Positions 13,958 to 21,497 of a stretch of 21,497 nt of DNA are shown here, in pieces. The stretch lies in the IMG/VR virus record IMGVR_UViG_3300047469_000164, positions 1-21,497 of that record. One strand, 5' to 3'. Each line of letters starts with the position of its first letter. Positions within the stretch are counted from its first letter, which is position 1. The notes below the pieces were generated by a model that had not been told where the DNA came from, did no database searches, and was given only the letters and a program-made list of their open reading frames with translations. The position numbers and the translations under genes are program-made. The stretch is from a virus.

Positions 13958-16615
13958 ATGGACACCTATTCGCACATCGAGCAAGCCGCGCACGACAGCG
14001 CATTCGGGCACAACAGCCGCCCGCTGCCGTCCGTCGCGCAGCAGGACGCCGGGAACTACAAAAAGGGCCGCGCCGCCGTCGCGGGCATCCCCGTTGTGAT
14101 CGAGAACCCTCGCGGCTCGCTGCGCGAGTGGCGTGCCGCCGACGGCACGAGCGGCGCGAACCTCATGAAGTTCCATTACGGCTACGTCGAAGGCGTCACC
14201 GGCGCGGACGGCGATGAACTGGATTGCTACGTCGGCCCGTACCCGGAATCCGCAGCGGCCTACGTCGTCAATCAGAACGTGCGTGGCGCGTTCGATGAGC
14301 ACAAGGTGATGCTCGGCTTTCCCGATCAGCGCACGGCTGAAGCGGGCTATCTGAGCAACTTCAATGCGGGCTGGCCGGGCCTGCAAAGCTGTGTGCCTTG
14401 CTCGATTCCGCAATTACGTTGGTGGATGACCAACGGCGATATGTCCATCCCGCTTACGCAAGATCAACTCCCTCAAGAGGAAAGGAACCCCATGCAAAAG
14501 GTGCTTTGGGATAGCGCGAATATGCCCGTCGGCAAAACCCTCGCGCAGGTGCTGTACGACATTCGCGCGAACGATGGCGCGGACGGGCTCATTTTCGACC
14601 CGGTGACCATCGCCGATATCATGGGCGATGCTGACGGCGTGGTGACGCTCGATGCGCTCGTGATCCCGTTCGCGAAGCTGCCGCAGCGCATGGAAATCCT
14701 GCGCAAGGTGATGGACCGCAAGGGCGGCGATATCAAGGTGCTGTCGGTGCAGGTCACGGAACCTTTCACGCAGCGCGGTACGACCAACGTCGCATCCGTG
14801 TTCGAACTGAGCGACGGCCAGACGGTCACGATCTTTTTTCACAATCCGGACGTCACGCCGAAAAAGATCGTCGCGACGGATGAGGTCGTTTCGTGGAAAT
14901 GGATGCTCAACAAAAAGGACATCACGATTGTCGTCGCGCCGGAAAAAGGCCGCGACCTCAACATTCAGAATGTCGCCGCGCGCGTGATGACGCTCGCCGC
15001 GCGCAACAGTTCGCGCTTTGCGCAGACCAACGCCAAGCGGGCCGAACGCATGGAGAACATCGCGGGCCTGCAAAAGCAGTATGACGATGGCGTGGTGACG
15101 CTGCAAAACCTCAATAAGGAAATCGGCGAACTGGAAATCACCGTCGAGCAAAAGCAGCGCGTGACGCCCGTTGTCCCCGATCCGACGCCAGAGCCGCAGC
15201 CGGTCATCGAGCCGACACCGGAACCGACGCCGGAACCCACGCCCGCTGCGCCGGTCGACGTCGATTCGTTGCCTGCTGTCGTCTCGGCCGACCTACCCTT
15301 TGATGACGTCGGCGATACGGCCCGCTGGCTCGTGATGAACGCGCCGCGCCCGCTTGTGGGCGATTCCGTACTGGACAACGGCCCGATGCTCGAAGGCCGC
15401 TTCTATGCCCTGATCGACCTTTCGGACGGCAGCGCAGGCAATCTGATCGCTGAGAACCGCCAGAACGGCGCGGTCGCAGTGTTCGCCGCCGACAGCGCGA
15501 CGCAAACCGCGATGGCACTGAATCTCGCCGACCCGGAATACCTGCCCTCCTACCTCGCGATGGACGCGCAGGAACTGAGCGAAAGCATCGGCGGCCTGTT
15601 GTCGCAACTGAAGGAAGGTAAGACCTACGGCGAATTGAAGGCGCTCGCCGCAAAGGGAATGCCCGTTGCACCGGTTGTCGAGCCGGAACCCGTTGCGCAA
15701 GGTGAGCCGGTGCTCGAAGCGGCCGGTTTCAAGAATGTGCATGCGAACGTATGGGTGCGCGCGATCACGCTCGATGATGGCAAAAAGCTGCAGGTCAATA
15801 TCAACGTGGCGGACAACGGCTATAACGCCGTCAAGTCGGTGACGTTTCCCGGCATCACTGGCGCGAGCCAGGCAATCGGCGTGTTCGAGACGGCAGAGGC
15901 GGCCGCTGCTGCCGCGCAGGCTGAGTTCGACGCATTCACGGCAGAAGCCGCCAAGCCGACCTATCCGGGCGCTGACGTGCTCGAAGCAAACGGATTCGTG
16001 CACAGCGCTGACAACGTGTGGACGCGGTCGGAAAGCAACGCTGACGGCGTGAAACTCGCCCTGATCGCGTTCGTTCAGACTGACGGCACCTATGCGCTGC
16101 GCAAGGCGATCATCGGCCTGACGGAAACCGGCGCAGTTGAGGACGTCGGCACGTATGCCAAGCCGGGCGAACTAGTCGACGCCGCAGTTGACGAAATGAC
16201 GGCGTTCCTTAGCGAGCCGCAGCCGGAACCGACACCTGAGCCCTCGCCGGACCCACTGCCGAATCCCGGCCCTACGCCGCTGCCGCTGCCTGAGCCGCTG
16301 CCTGATCCCACGCCGACGGCCGATGAACAGGCTGCCGCAGAGGAAGCTGCCCGCATGGCCGCCGAACAGGCGGCAGCAGAGCAGGCCGCCGCCGAAGCTG
16401 CCGCAGCGCAGGCCGCCGCGCGCACCGCTGACGCGACGTTTGTCCAGTCGGCCGCCGACGGAAACGAGAACTTCTACGATAAGGCCGTCACCGACCGGCT
16501 TGCCGCGCTCGCGACGCAATACGCGGGCGATGATGAGTTCGCCGCGCTGATCGCATCCGCCAAGACGGCCGCAAAGTACTTTTTCATCGCTGAGTTCAAA
16601 AAGAAGGTGGGCTAA
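13958..16615 (+). CDS. polyvalent protein: pyrophosphatase-like domain fused to a DarA-like region and repeat modules, 885 aa
   Basis: Residues 33-155 form an inorganic-pyrophosphatase-like domain of the phage polyvalent type. NYKKGRAAVAGIPVVIENP and KFHYGYVEGVTGADGDELDC include DGDELDC (84-90), which fits the PPase active-site pattern D-x-D-[PE]-[LIVMF]-D. Residues 179-400 (KVLWDSANMPVGKTLAQVLY, SVFELSDGQTVTIFFHNPDV, VVSWKWMLNKKDITIVVAPE) match proteins annotated as DarA-related (defence against restriction), as I remember them. A Pro/Glu/Thr linker (401-435) follows. Two AGF/NVW repeats (585-660, 674-752), a second Pro-rich linker, an Ala-rich helix and a C-terminal tail (824-885) complete it. 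P1 Dar proteins are virion proteins injected with DNA; a similar role is inferred here. An internal start at 14492 is likely. Confidence 0.75.
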   Translation: MDTYSHIEQAAHDSAFGHNSRPLPSVAQQDAGNYKKGRAAVAGIPVVIENPRGSLREWRAADGTSGANLMKFHYGYVEGVTGADGDELDCYVGPYPESAAAYVVNQNVRGAFDEHKVMLGFPDQRTAEAGYLSNFNAGWPGLQSCVPCSIPQLRWWMTNGDMSIPLTQDQLPQEERNPMQKVLWDSANMPVGKTLAQVLYDIRANDGADGLIFDPVTIADIMGDADGVVTLDALVIPFAKLPQRMEILRKVMDRKGGDIKVLSVQVTEPFTQRGTTNVASVFELSDGQTVTIFFHNPDVTPKKIVATDEVVSWKWMLNKKDITIVVAPEKGRDLNIQNVAARVMTLAARNSSRFAQTNAKRAERMENIAGLQKQYDDGVVTLQNLNKEIGELEITVEQKQRVTPVVPDPTPEPQPVIEPTPEPTPEPTPAAPVDVDSLPAVVSADLPFDDVGDTARWLVMNAPRPLVGDSVLDNGPMLEGRFYALIDLSDGSAGNLIAENRQNGAVAVFAADSATQTAMALNLADPEYLPSYLAMDAQELSESIGGLLSQLKEGKTYGELKALAAKGMPVAPVVEPEPVAQGEPVLEAAGFKNVHANVWVRAITLDDGKKLQVNINVADNGYNAVKSVTFPGITGASQAIGVFETAEAAAAAAQAEFDAFTAEAAKPTYPGADVLEANGFVHSADNVWTRSESNADGVKLALIAFVQTDGTYALRKAIIGLTETGAVEDVGTYAKPGELVDAAVDEMTAFLSEPQPEPTPEPSPDPLPNPGPTPLPLPEPLPDPTPTADEQAAAEEAARMAAEQAAAEQAAAEAAAAQAAARTADATFVQSAADGNENFYDKAVTDRLAALATQYAGDDEFAALIASAKTAAKYFFIAEFKKKVG
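14477..14494 (+). promoter_or_regulatory. strong internal ribosome binding site and ATG inside the polyvalent gene
   Basis: GAGGAAAGGA (14477-14486) lies five bases before an in-frame ATG at 14492 (Met179). This is a better ribosome binding site than the one at the annotated start. Translation from here would give a 707-aa protein beginning MQKVLWDSANMPV, exactly at the border between the pyrophosphatase-like and DarA-like regions. Confidence 0.6.
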
Positions 16616-18525
16616 TGAGTGCCGATGGTGAGATTTTCACGGCCATCGGCGAAGGCGCGGCGCTGCTCGCCGCGCTCGATGAGAACGCGCCGGATTTTTT
16701 TGACCGTCTGAATCGCCTGCGCGAAATCCTCGCCATGCTCGGCGGCCCGGCACCGCTCGCGGTGTCGCTGTCGGATCGCGAGGGCGCGCGCGCGTCGCTT
16801 GCCCGCTACATGCAGACCGGGCTCGCCGACCTGCCGCCCGTGCTGGCCGCACTCGAAGCAGAAACGGTAGCGGAACTGGCGGCAATGGCGGGCCTGCCCT
16901 CCATCGCGCAAGAGGCGAAGAACTGGGCAGCGAGCACGCAAAGTGAGTTTCAGGCGCATACCGACACGACCAAGCTCGCCGCGTTCGATCACTTTTCGGC
17001 GCGCGGCATCGGCCGCAGCATGAATACGGCGCGCCTGCGCGACAACGTACGCGACGCCGACAAGCTGCTGCAGACGAGCGTGCGCGACGATCCCGAATAC
17101 ACCGCCTCTCGCGAGCGCTATAACGAAGTCACCCGCGCGCGCATTGCCCGCATCCGCGAACTCGACATGGTCATCGCCGAATACAAGCGGCAATACGATG
17201 ACCTGCTCAATTCGCGCAATGTGACGGAAGTCGACCGTAACGACGCGTTCGTGCGGCTCGACCGCGCGCGCCGCGACCGCGAGGACTATTACAACGAGTC
17301 GGACGCGGAACAGACGCGCGCCTATGAGGAAATGATGGCCGCCGCGAAGCGTTTCGACGCGGACAAGGCGGCGGCGCACCTGGCTCTCTTTGAGGACAAC
17401 GGCAAGCAGATTCTGTCGAAGCTGGCTGAAGCGTCTCCCGTCACCGAGGAAGCCGCGCGCGCATGGGCGGCCGAACAGGTCATTGATGACAACGCCAAGA
17501 CGAAGCTCAAGCGGCTCGGCTACAAGCCCGATGACGTCGTTCGCGACATGGCAGAGTATTACCGCCTGAGCGGCGGCAAGGCGTCCACCATCCGCATCAG
17601 CGCGGGCGGCAAGCGCGCCAACGCGGTAGGCGTCGACACGCGCGTAGGCGAAAAGGTCATCAACCTCGGCACGTATTTCAACAAGACGGTGCTCTTTCAC
17701 GAACTGGCGCACCATCTGGAGAATGATCCGATTGCCAAGGCCGCGTCAAACGGCTTTCTGCTCAAGCGGCGCGACGATGAGAAGGTCTACAGCCTGCGCG
17801 ACCTCACCGGCATCAAGGCATACGGCCGCGATGAGGTGGCGTGGAAAGACGGCTTTACCGACCCGTATGTTGGTAAGGTCTATCGTGGCGGCATCACTGA
17901 GGTTTGGTCTATGGGTGTCCAATACCTAGCAAACCCCAAAGACGCCGCGTGGTTCGCCGGTAAAGACCCGGAAATGTTCAACCTCATCACCGGCTACCTG
18001 AGCGCGGCAGCAACGCCCGCGATGCGCGCAAAGCTGAACCTGCACGCTGACGCGATTGACGACAAGCAGGATCAGGCCGCTGCGCTCGAAAGCCAGTATG
18101 AGAAGGCGCTCGCCTACCTCGCGTCGAAAGCACCTGTGACGGACGATGACTGGTATAGCACGTTCGACAAAAACACCGTGCAAGGCGAGCAGGTCGAATA
18201 CATGCTCAGGCGCGATAAATCGAAGAACCCGCAGTATGTGGGGGCGAACGGTGAATACAAGGTATTTTCGGGTACGTTCCGCAACAAGAACACGAAGCGC
18301 AACGCGAAAGGCTATCTGATCCTCACCATCCGGGGCGATGACTACCCCGAATATGAGTACGTGCATGGCGACATGCAACTGGTGCGGGCCGTTATCGCCG
18401 CGTCGCGCCTGAATGGCATTACCCTGTCGAGCACCTTTTATCGTTACTTCTACGATGGCCTTGGCTCGGCAGCAGACCGCCAGCAAAAGCTGATCGACCT
18501 CGTAGGCCCGGAGAATGTGCAATGA
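16615..18525 (+). CDS. polyvalent metallopeptidase protein, 636 aa
   Basis: TAATG overlap with the upstream gene. Residues 1-47 are the GEGAALL module shared with the next gene (IFTAIGEGAALLAALDEN). Residues 150-250 are long charged helices, probably coiled coil (SRERYNEVTRARIARIRELD, DRARRDREDYYNESDAEQTR). Residues 355-440 hold a zinc-peptidase signature: VLFHELAHHLEN with His362, Glu363 and His366, and GITEVWSMGVQYL with Glu429 as a likely third ligand, as in phage polyvalent metallopeptidases. The C-terminal 120 residues (NPQYVGANGEYKVFSGTFRN, GYLILTIRGDDYPEYEYVHG) are a separate beta-rich domain of unknown role. The enzyme may process virion proteins or host targets, which is inferred. 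It ends ATGA with the next gene. Confidence 0.75.
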   Translation: MSADGEIFTAIGEGAALLAALDENAPDFFDRLNRLREILAMLGGPAPLAVSLSDREGARASLARYMQTGLADLPPVLAALEAETVAELAAMAGLPSIAQEAKNWAASTQSEFQAHTDTTKLAAFDHFSARGIGRSMNTARLRDNVRDADKLLQTSVRDDPEYTASRERYNEVTRARIARIRELDMVIAEYKRQYDDLLNSRNVTEVDRNDAFVRLDRARRDREDYYNESDAEQTRAYEEMMAAAKRFDADKAAAHLALFEDNGKQILSKLAEASPVTEEAARAWAAEQVIDDNAKTKLKRLGYKPDDVVRDMAEYYRLSGGKASTIRISAGGKRANAVGVDTRVGEKVINLGTYFNKTVLFHELAHHLENDPIAKAASNGFLLKRRDDEKVYSLRDLTGIKAYGRDEVAWKDGFTDPYVGKVYRGGITEVWSMGVQYLANPKDAAWFAGKDPEMFNLITGYLSAAATPAMRAKLNLHADAIDDKQDQAAALESQYEKALAYLASKAPVTDDDWYSTFDKNTVQGEQVEYMLRRDKSKNPQYVGANGEYKVFSGTFRNKNTKRNAKGYLILTIRGDDYPEYEYVHGDMQLVRAVIAASRLNGITLSSTFYRYFYDGLGSAADRQQKLIDLVGPENVQ

Positions 18526-19871
18526 CCATTACGACCGTTTATCGGGTGCTCACGCCGCACGGCGGCTTTGAGGCCCAATGGGATGAGGACGAGGAAATCC
18601 CCGTCGCCTACGTGGGCGACGAAAGCGCCATCGCGTTTTTTAAGTCGTTTCTTGACCTCAATCCCATTTCCGCGCGCGGCGGCTCGCTCGTGCAGTTCGC
18701 CGCCCTCCAGCCCGGCGACATGGCCTTTTGCCAGAATGCGCAGTACGGCATTAAGGTTATCGAGCCGCTTGACGATTTGATTGACGACGACACCGGCGAC
18801 ACGCAAATGCCCACTATCTACGACTCCGCGAGCGACGCGGACACCTTTACCCTCATCGGCGAGGGCGCAGCCCTGCTCAACGGGCTCGACGAAAACTCCG
18901 ACACGTTCTTTGTCGACCTCGGCCGCCTGCGCGAAATCGTGATCGCGCTCGGCGCTGCCGCGCCGGTGCCTGAGCCCATGCCCTACGACGTCACGCAGGA
19001 TCAGCCCGCTCTGGCTGCGGCCGGGTATGCCAAGGTGAAGGACAACCCGACAGGCAACGAATGGTTGCGCGAGGTCGCGCTCGCCGACGATATGGGCTCG
19101 CTGCTGTACCGCGTGTTCGTTGAATGGGGCTCCCCGGTGCAATACCGCGTCACGGTCACGGCAGCGCTCACCGGCGTGCGCAAGCCGGGCTCCGACTCGC
19201 TTGGCTGGTATGCGACGCCTGAGGAAGCCGTAGCCGCCGCGCAAAAGTCGTGCGACGCGTTCCCGTTCCCGAAGCTGGTCGTACCCGTCGCAGACCCGGA
19301 GCCGACCGGTACGGAAAACGAGCCGGTCATCGAGCCGCCCGCCCCTGATACCTTGTCGACCTCCCCTCTCTCCGACGAAACCATGCTGAAGTACATCGCC
19401 ATTGCCGCCGACTCCATCACCGCGCTGCGCCGCATCGACGTCTATCGCGTGCTCTACTCGCTCGCGGCCGACAACGCCAACGGCGTGACGCGCGCCGCGC
19501 TCGCGACGTGGATCGCGCAGAAGCGCCCGGACCTCGCCGCCGAAGTAACGGCCGTGATGGCCGAAGAATGGCCCGACGACGGCTGGACGCCGCCCGCTGC
19601 TGATCCCGTTGTGGCGGTGACGGACCCGCTGCCGGAGGGCGGTACGGTCGTGCCGCCCATCGAGCCCGCGCCGAACGGCGAGCGCGCCGACGACCTCGCG
19701 TTTCTCCTGTCGGTGAGCGCGCAAAGCATCGACATGATGGCCGACGGCATCGCCGAACGCATCGAGGCGACGCTCGGCAAATATCCGGGCGATGCCGATA
19801 TCGAGCAGGCCGTGCGCGAATCTGTCGCCTCGTACACGGACTACATGCAAAAGCTCATCGGCGGGCAGTAA
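18522..19871 (+). CDS. modular companion of the anti-restriction block, 449 aa
   Basis: ATGA overlap with the metallopeptidase gene. Residues 1-95 form a compact N-terminal domain (VYRVLTPHGGFEAQWDEDEE, AFFKSFLDLNPISARGGSLV, GDMAFCQNAQYGIKV) that I do not recognise. Residues 103-150 repeat the GEGAALL module of the upstream gene. Residues 163-247 (ALAAAGYAKVKDNPTGNEWL ... EEAVAAAQKSCDAF) are a third copy of the AGF/NVW module. Residues 285-350 include IAADSITALRRIDVYRVLYS and a Trp-rich PDDGWTPP. Residues 389-449 resemble the C-terminal tail of the 885-aa protein. No catalytic motif is visible. It looks like an assembly of adaptor or packaging modules. A terminator follows. Confidence 0.65.
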   Translation: MTITTVYRVLTPHGGFEAQWDEDEEIPVAYVGDESAIAFFKSFLDLNPISARGGSLVQFAALQPGDMAFCQNAQYGIKVIEPLDDLIDDDTGDTQMPTIYDSASDADTFTLIGEGAALLNGLDENSDTFFVDLGRLREIVIALGAAAPVPEPMPYDVTQDQPALAAAGYAKVKDNPTGNEWLREVALADDMGSLLYRVFVEWGSPVQYRVTVTAALTGVRKPGSDSLGWYATPEEAVAAAQKSCDAFPFPKLVVPVADPEPTGTENEPVIEPPAPDTLSTSPLSDETMLKYIAIAADSITALRRIDVYRVLYSLAADNANGVTRAALATWIAQKRPDLAAEVTAVMAEEWPDDGWTPPAADPVVAVTDPLPEGGTVVPPIEPAPNGERADDLAFLLSVSAQSIDMMADGIAERIEATLGKYPGDADIEQAVRESVASYTDYMQKLIGGQ

Positions 19872-19883
19872 CACCGGCACCGG

Positions 19884-19908
19884 AAAGCCCCTGAAACAGG
19901 GGCTTTTT
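19884..19908 (+). terminator. Rho-independent terminator after the polyvalent operon
   Basis: AAAGCCCCTG, loop AAA, CAGGGGCTTT, ending in a run of five T (19904-19908). The ten-base stem is perfect. It separates the 449-aa gene from the DarB-like gene, whose TAGGAAAA box begins three bases later. Confidence 0.9.
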
Positions 19909-19910
19909 CA

Positions 19911-19953
19911 TAGGAAAAGCCGCGCCAGTAAAGGCAGAAAGGGCCGCGAGAAT
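19911..19953 (+). promoter_or_regulatory. TAGGAAAA-type putative promoter, copy 4 (DarB-like gene)
   Basis: TAGGAAAA (19911-19918) follows directly on the terminator. GAGAAT (19948-19953) comes 29 bases later, the same spacing as in copies 1 and 2. The DarB-like ATG is at 19986, leaving a leader of about 26 bases if GAGAAT is the -10. Because a strong terminator lies immediately upstream, this gene needs its own promoter, which makes this the best-supported copy. Confidence 0.65.
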
Positions 19954-19985
19954 TTAACGCGCCCAACTACCTTTATTGGCGACCA

Positions 19986-21497
19986 ATGACCTCTCTGCAA
20001 ATTGACCTCGAACGCCTGAAGCTGGCGAAAGAGGCGCGCGACCTCATCACTGAGCGCGCAACCCTGTCAGCCGATACCGGCGACGTAATCCGGGCACTGA
20101 AGATCGGCAAGCGCCTGCGCGATATCGCGCTCGCGCTCGGCGTGCGCCCGCCAGTCGCGGTCGAGCCGCAGCCGGAACCCGTGCCGGTGCGCACGGAACC
20201 GACGGGCGAGTTTTACCCTGAGGAAGGCCGCAAGACGCTCGCGCAACGCCAGCGCGACAACAACGCCGCTATCGCCCTCATCCGCGAGATTCAGGCCGAA
20301 GGCCGCGCCGTCACCGACGAAGACCGCACTGTGCTCGCGAAGTATTCGGGCAATGGCGGCGGACTCACCGGCGCGGACGGCCTCACCGGCTCGCCGCACG
20401 AGTATTACACCCCGAAGCCCGTTGCTGCCGCCATGTGGGGCCTGCTCGGCGAATTGGGATTCCAGGGCGGCTCTGTGCTCGACCCGTCGGCAGGCACGGG
20501 CGTATTCACCGCGACGCGCCCGGCATCGGCCGTGATGACGCAGATCGAACTCGACGCAACGAGCGGCGCAATCAATGGCGCGATCAACGACGGCCCGACT
20601 GTCAGCACGACGGTTTCGCCGTTCGAGGCTGTCGCGGCGGCCACGCCCGATGAGATTTACGACGCGATCATCACCAACGTCCCGTTTGGCGACAACGCCA
20701 TGCGCGGCGATGCGAAGCTGGCCGACAAGCGTTTCCAGAAGGCGAACCTGCAAGAGTATTTCATCCTGCGCTCGCTTCAGAAGCTGCGCCAGAACGGGCT
20801 CGCCGCTTTCATCGTGCCGCCGTCGATTGTCAGCGGCAAGGGTGCGAAGGCTCAGAAGCTGCGCCTGCAAGCGTCTTTGATGGCTGAGTTCGTGGGTGCG
20901 TACCGCCTGCCGAACAAGATTTTCAGCGAGTCGGCCGCCGCCGACACGATCACCGACGTTATCGTTTTCCGCAAGTTCGCGCGCGACGCGGCGACGAAGA
21001 TCGGCGAACTCGAAACGCAGAGCCCGGACACGCTGCGCACGGCCAATGTGCTGTGGGATGAGTTTCTGGAAGGCCGCTATTTCACCGGCACAGGCAAAAA
21101 GTATGTGCTCGGCGAGGTCGGCACGACCAACGGCAAGTATGGCGAGGTCGAAGCCGTCATTTCCGACGACTCGATCAGCAACATCGCAAAGATGATCCGC
21201 CGTTTCCCCGATTCGCATATCGACTGGGAACTGCTGAACACGACGGAAACCGCGCCCATCGTCTACAAAGACGGCGACGTGATCCATAAGGACGGGCAGA
21301 CGCTGGAATACCGCGACGGCCAATGGACTGCGCTCGATTCGTCGGTTGCCGATGACCGCGCAATGCTCGACGTCGGCACGAAGATCAGTACGGCATTCGC
21401 GGCCGTGACGGCGGGCGTGACGCTCGCAGACGCGCAGGGCTATGCGCGCTATGCCAACGCCAAGGGCAGCTATTCCGACGTGCCTGCATGGCTCACG
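19986..21497 (+). CDS. darB: DarB-like anti-restriction N6-adenine methylase, partial (first 504 aa)
   Basis: An open frame from ATG 19986 runs to the right edge without a stop. Residues 1-60 are helical, then a short Pro/Glu linker. Residues 95-150 contain VLAKYSGNGGGLTGADGLTG and SPHEYYTPKPVAAAMWGLL, followed by methylase motif I in VLDPSAGTGVFTATRP (Asp166-Gly172) and motif IV as NVPFG (231-235), the variant of NPPY/F seen in the DarB family. EYFILRSLQKLRQNGLAAFI and GAYRLPNKIFSESAAADTIT continue the match. DarB-like proteins protect incoming phage DNA from type I restriction and usually carry a helicase region after the methylase, which would lie outside this window. The start has no strong Shine-Dalgarno sequence. 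Confidence 0.85.
   Translation, partial: MTSLQIDLERLKLAKEARDLITERATLSADTGDVIRALKIGKRLRDIALALGVRPPVAVEPQPEPVPVRTEPTGEFYPEEGRKTLAQRQRDNNAAIALIREIQAEGRAVTDEDRTVLAKYSGNGGGLTGADGLTGSPHEYYTPKPVAAAMWGLLGELGFQGGSVLDPSAGTGVFTATRPASAVMTQIELDATSGAINGAINDGPTVSTTVSPFEAVAAATPDEIYDAIITNVPFGDNAMRGDAKLADKRFQKANLQEYFILRSLQKLRQNGLAAFIVPPSIVSGKGAKAQKLRLQASLMAEFVGAYRLPNKIFSESAAADTITDVIVFRKFARDAATKIGELETQSPDTLRTANVLWDEFLEGRYFTGTGKKYVLGEVGTTNGKYGEVEAVISDDSISNIAKMIRRFPDSHIDWELLNTTETAPIVYKDGDVIHKDGQTLEYRDGQWTALDSSVADDRAMLDVGTKISTAFAAVTAGVTLADAQGYARYANAKGSYSDVPAWLT

Noticed and set aside
16612-21323. Long minus-strand frames (16612-17715, 18450-19880, 20067-21323) opposite the polyvalent and DarB-like genes
   Set aside because: All mirror well-supported plus-strand genes, have Arg/Ala/Val-rich shadow composition and lack plausible starts.
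1-21497. tRNA genes, CRISPR arrays, integrase or attachment sites
   Set aside because: No tRNA-like cloverleaf with a CCA end, no regularly spaced repeats and no recombinase motifs were seen on either strand by eye.

Overview
The window is GC-rich throughout and reads as a contractile-tailed phage or prophage (myovirus) of a high-GC beta-proteobacterium. A Burkholderia/Ralstonia-type host is my inference from protein style; no host gene is present. Genes are tightly packed, many with ATGA or TAATG start/stop overlaps. I see no tRNA, rRNA, CRISPR array, insertion sequence, integrase or attachment site. No gap without a gene exceeds about 140 bases.

Layout. (1) 1-2024, minus strand: five small accessory genes (zinc-ribbon-like, HTH-like, VVA0879-like and two unknowns), running off the left edge and read from a sigma70-like promoter at 2050-2078. 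(2) 2162-11413, plus strand: a baseplate/tail module with a small first protein, a gpJ/gp47-like baseplate wedge, a gpI-like protein carrying an inserted jelly-roll-like segment, a prohead-protease-like protein, two unknown tail-module proteins, a collar-type tail fibre and its assembly chaperone, a small LysM/gpX-like protein, a SWIM zinc-binding protein and one unknown. (3) 11388-13841, minus strand: seven small early-type genes read from two near-duplicate promoters. (4) 13958-21497, plus strand: an anti-restriction/polyvalent block. It holds an inorganic-pyrophosphatase-like domain fused to a DarA-like region, a HExxH metallopeptidase protein, a modular companion protein, and a DarB-like N6-adenine methylase cut by the right edge.

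Two observations tie the window together. First, the octamer TAGGAAAA occurs four times (2113, 7397, 13910, 19911), each time just before the first gene of a rightward transcription unit. In three of the four it is followed 27-29 bases later by GAGAAT, and in the fourth by TAGCAT. This looks like a phage-specific rightward (late) promoter that puts the anti-restriction genes in the same regulon as the tail genes. That fits the known biology of phage P1 Dar proteins, which travel in the virion and are injected with the DNA. Second, the three proteins before the DarB-like gene share small modules with each other: a GEGAALL block, an AGF/NVW repeat and a C-terminal tail. They look like a recombining family of packaged effectors. 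The leftward genes use a different promoter type, TTGC(A/C)-N17-TA(C/A)(A/T)AT.

All functional calls come from motif reading and memory of families. No database search was run.
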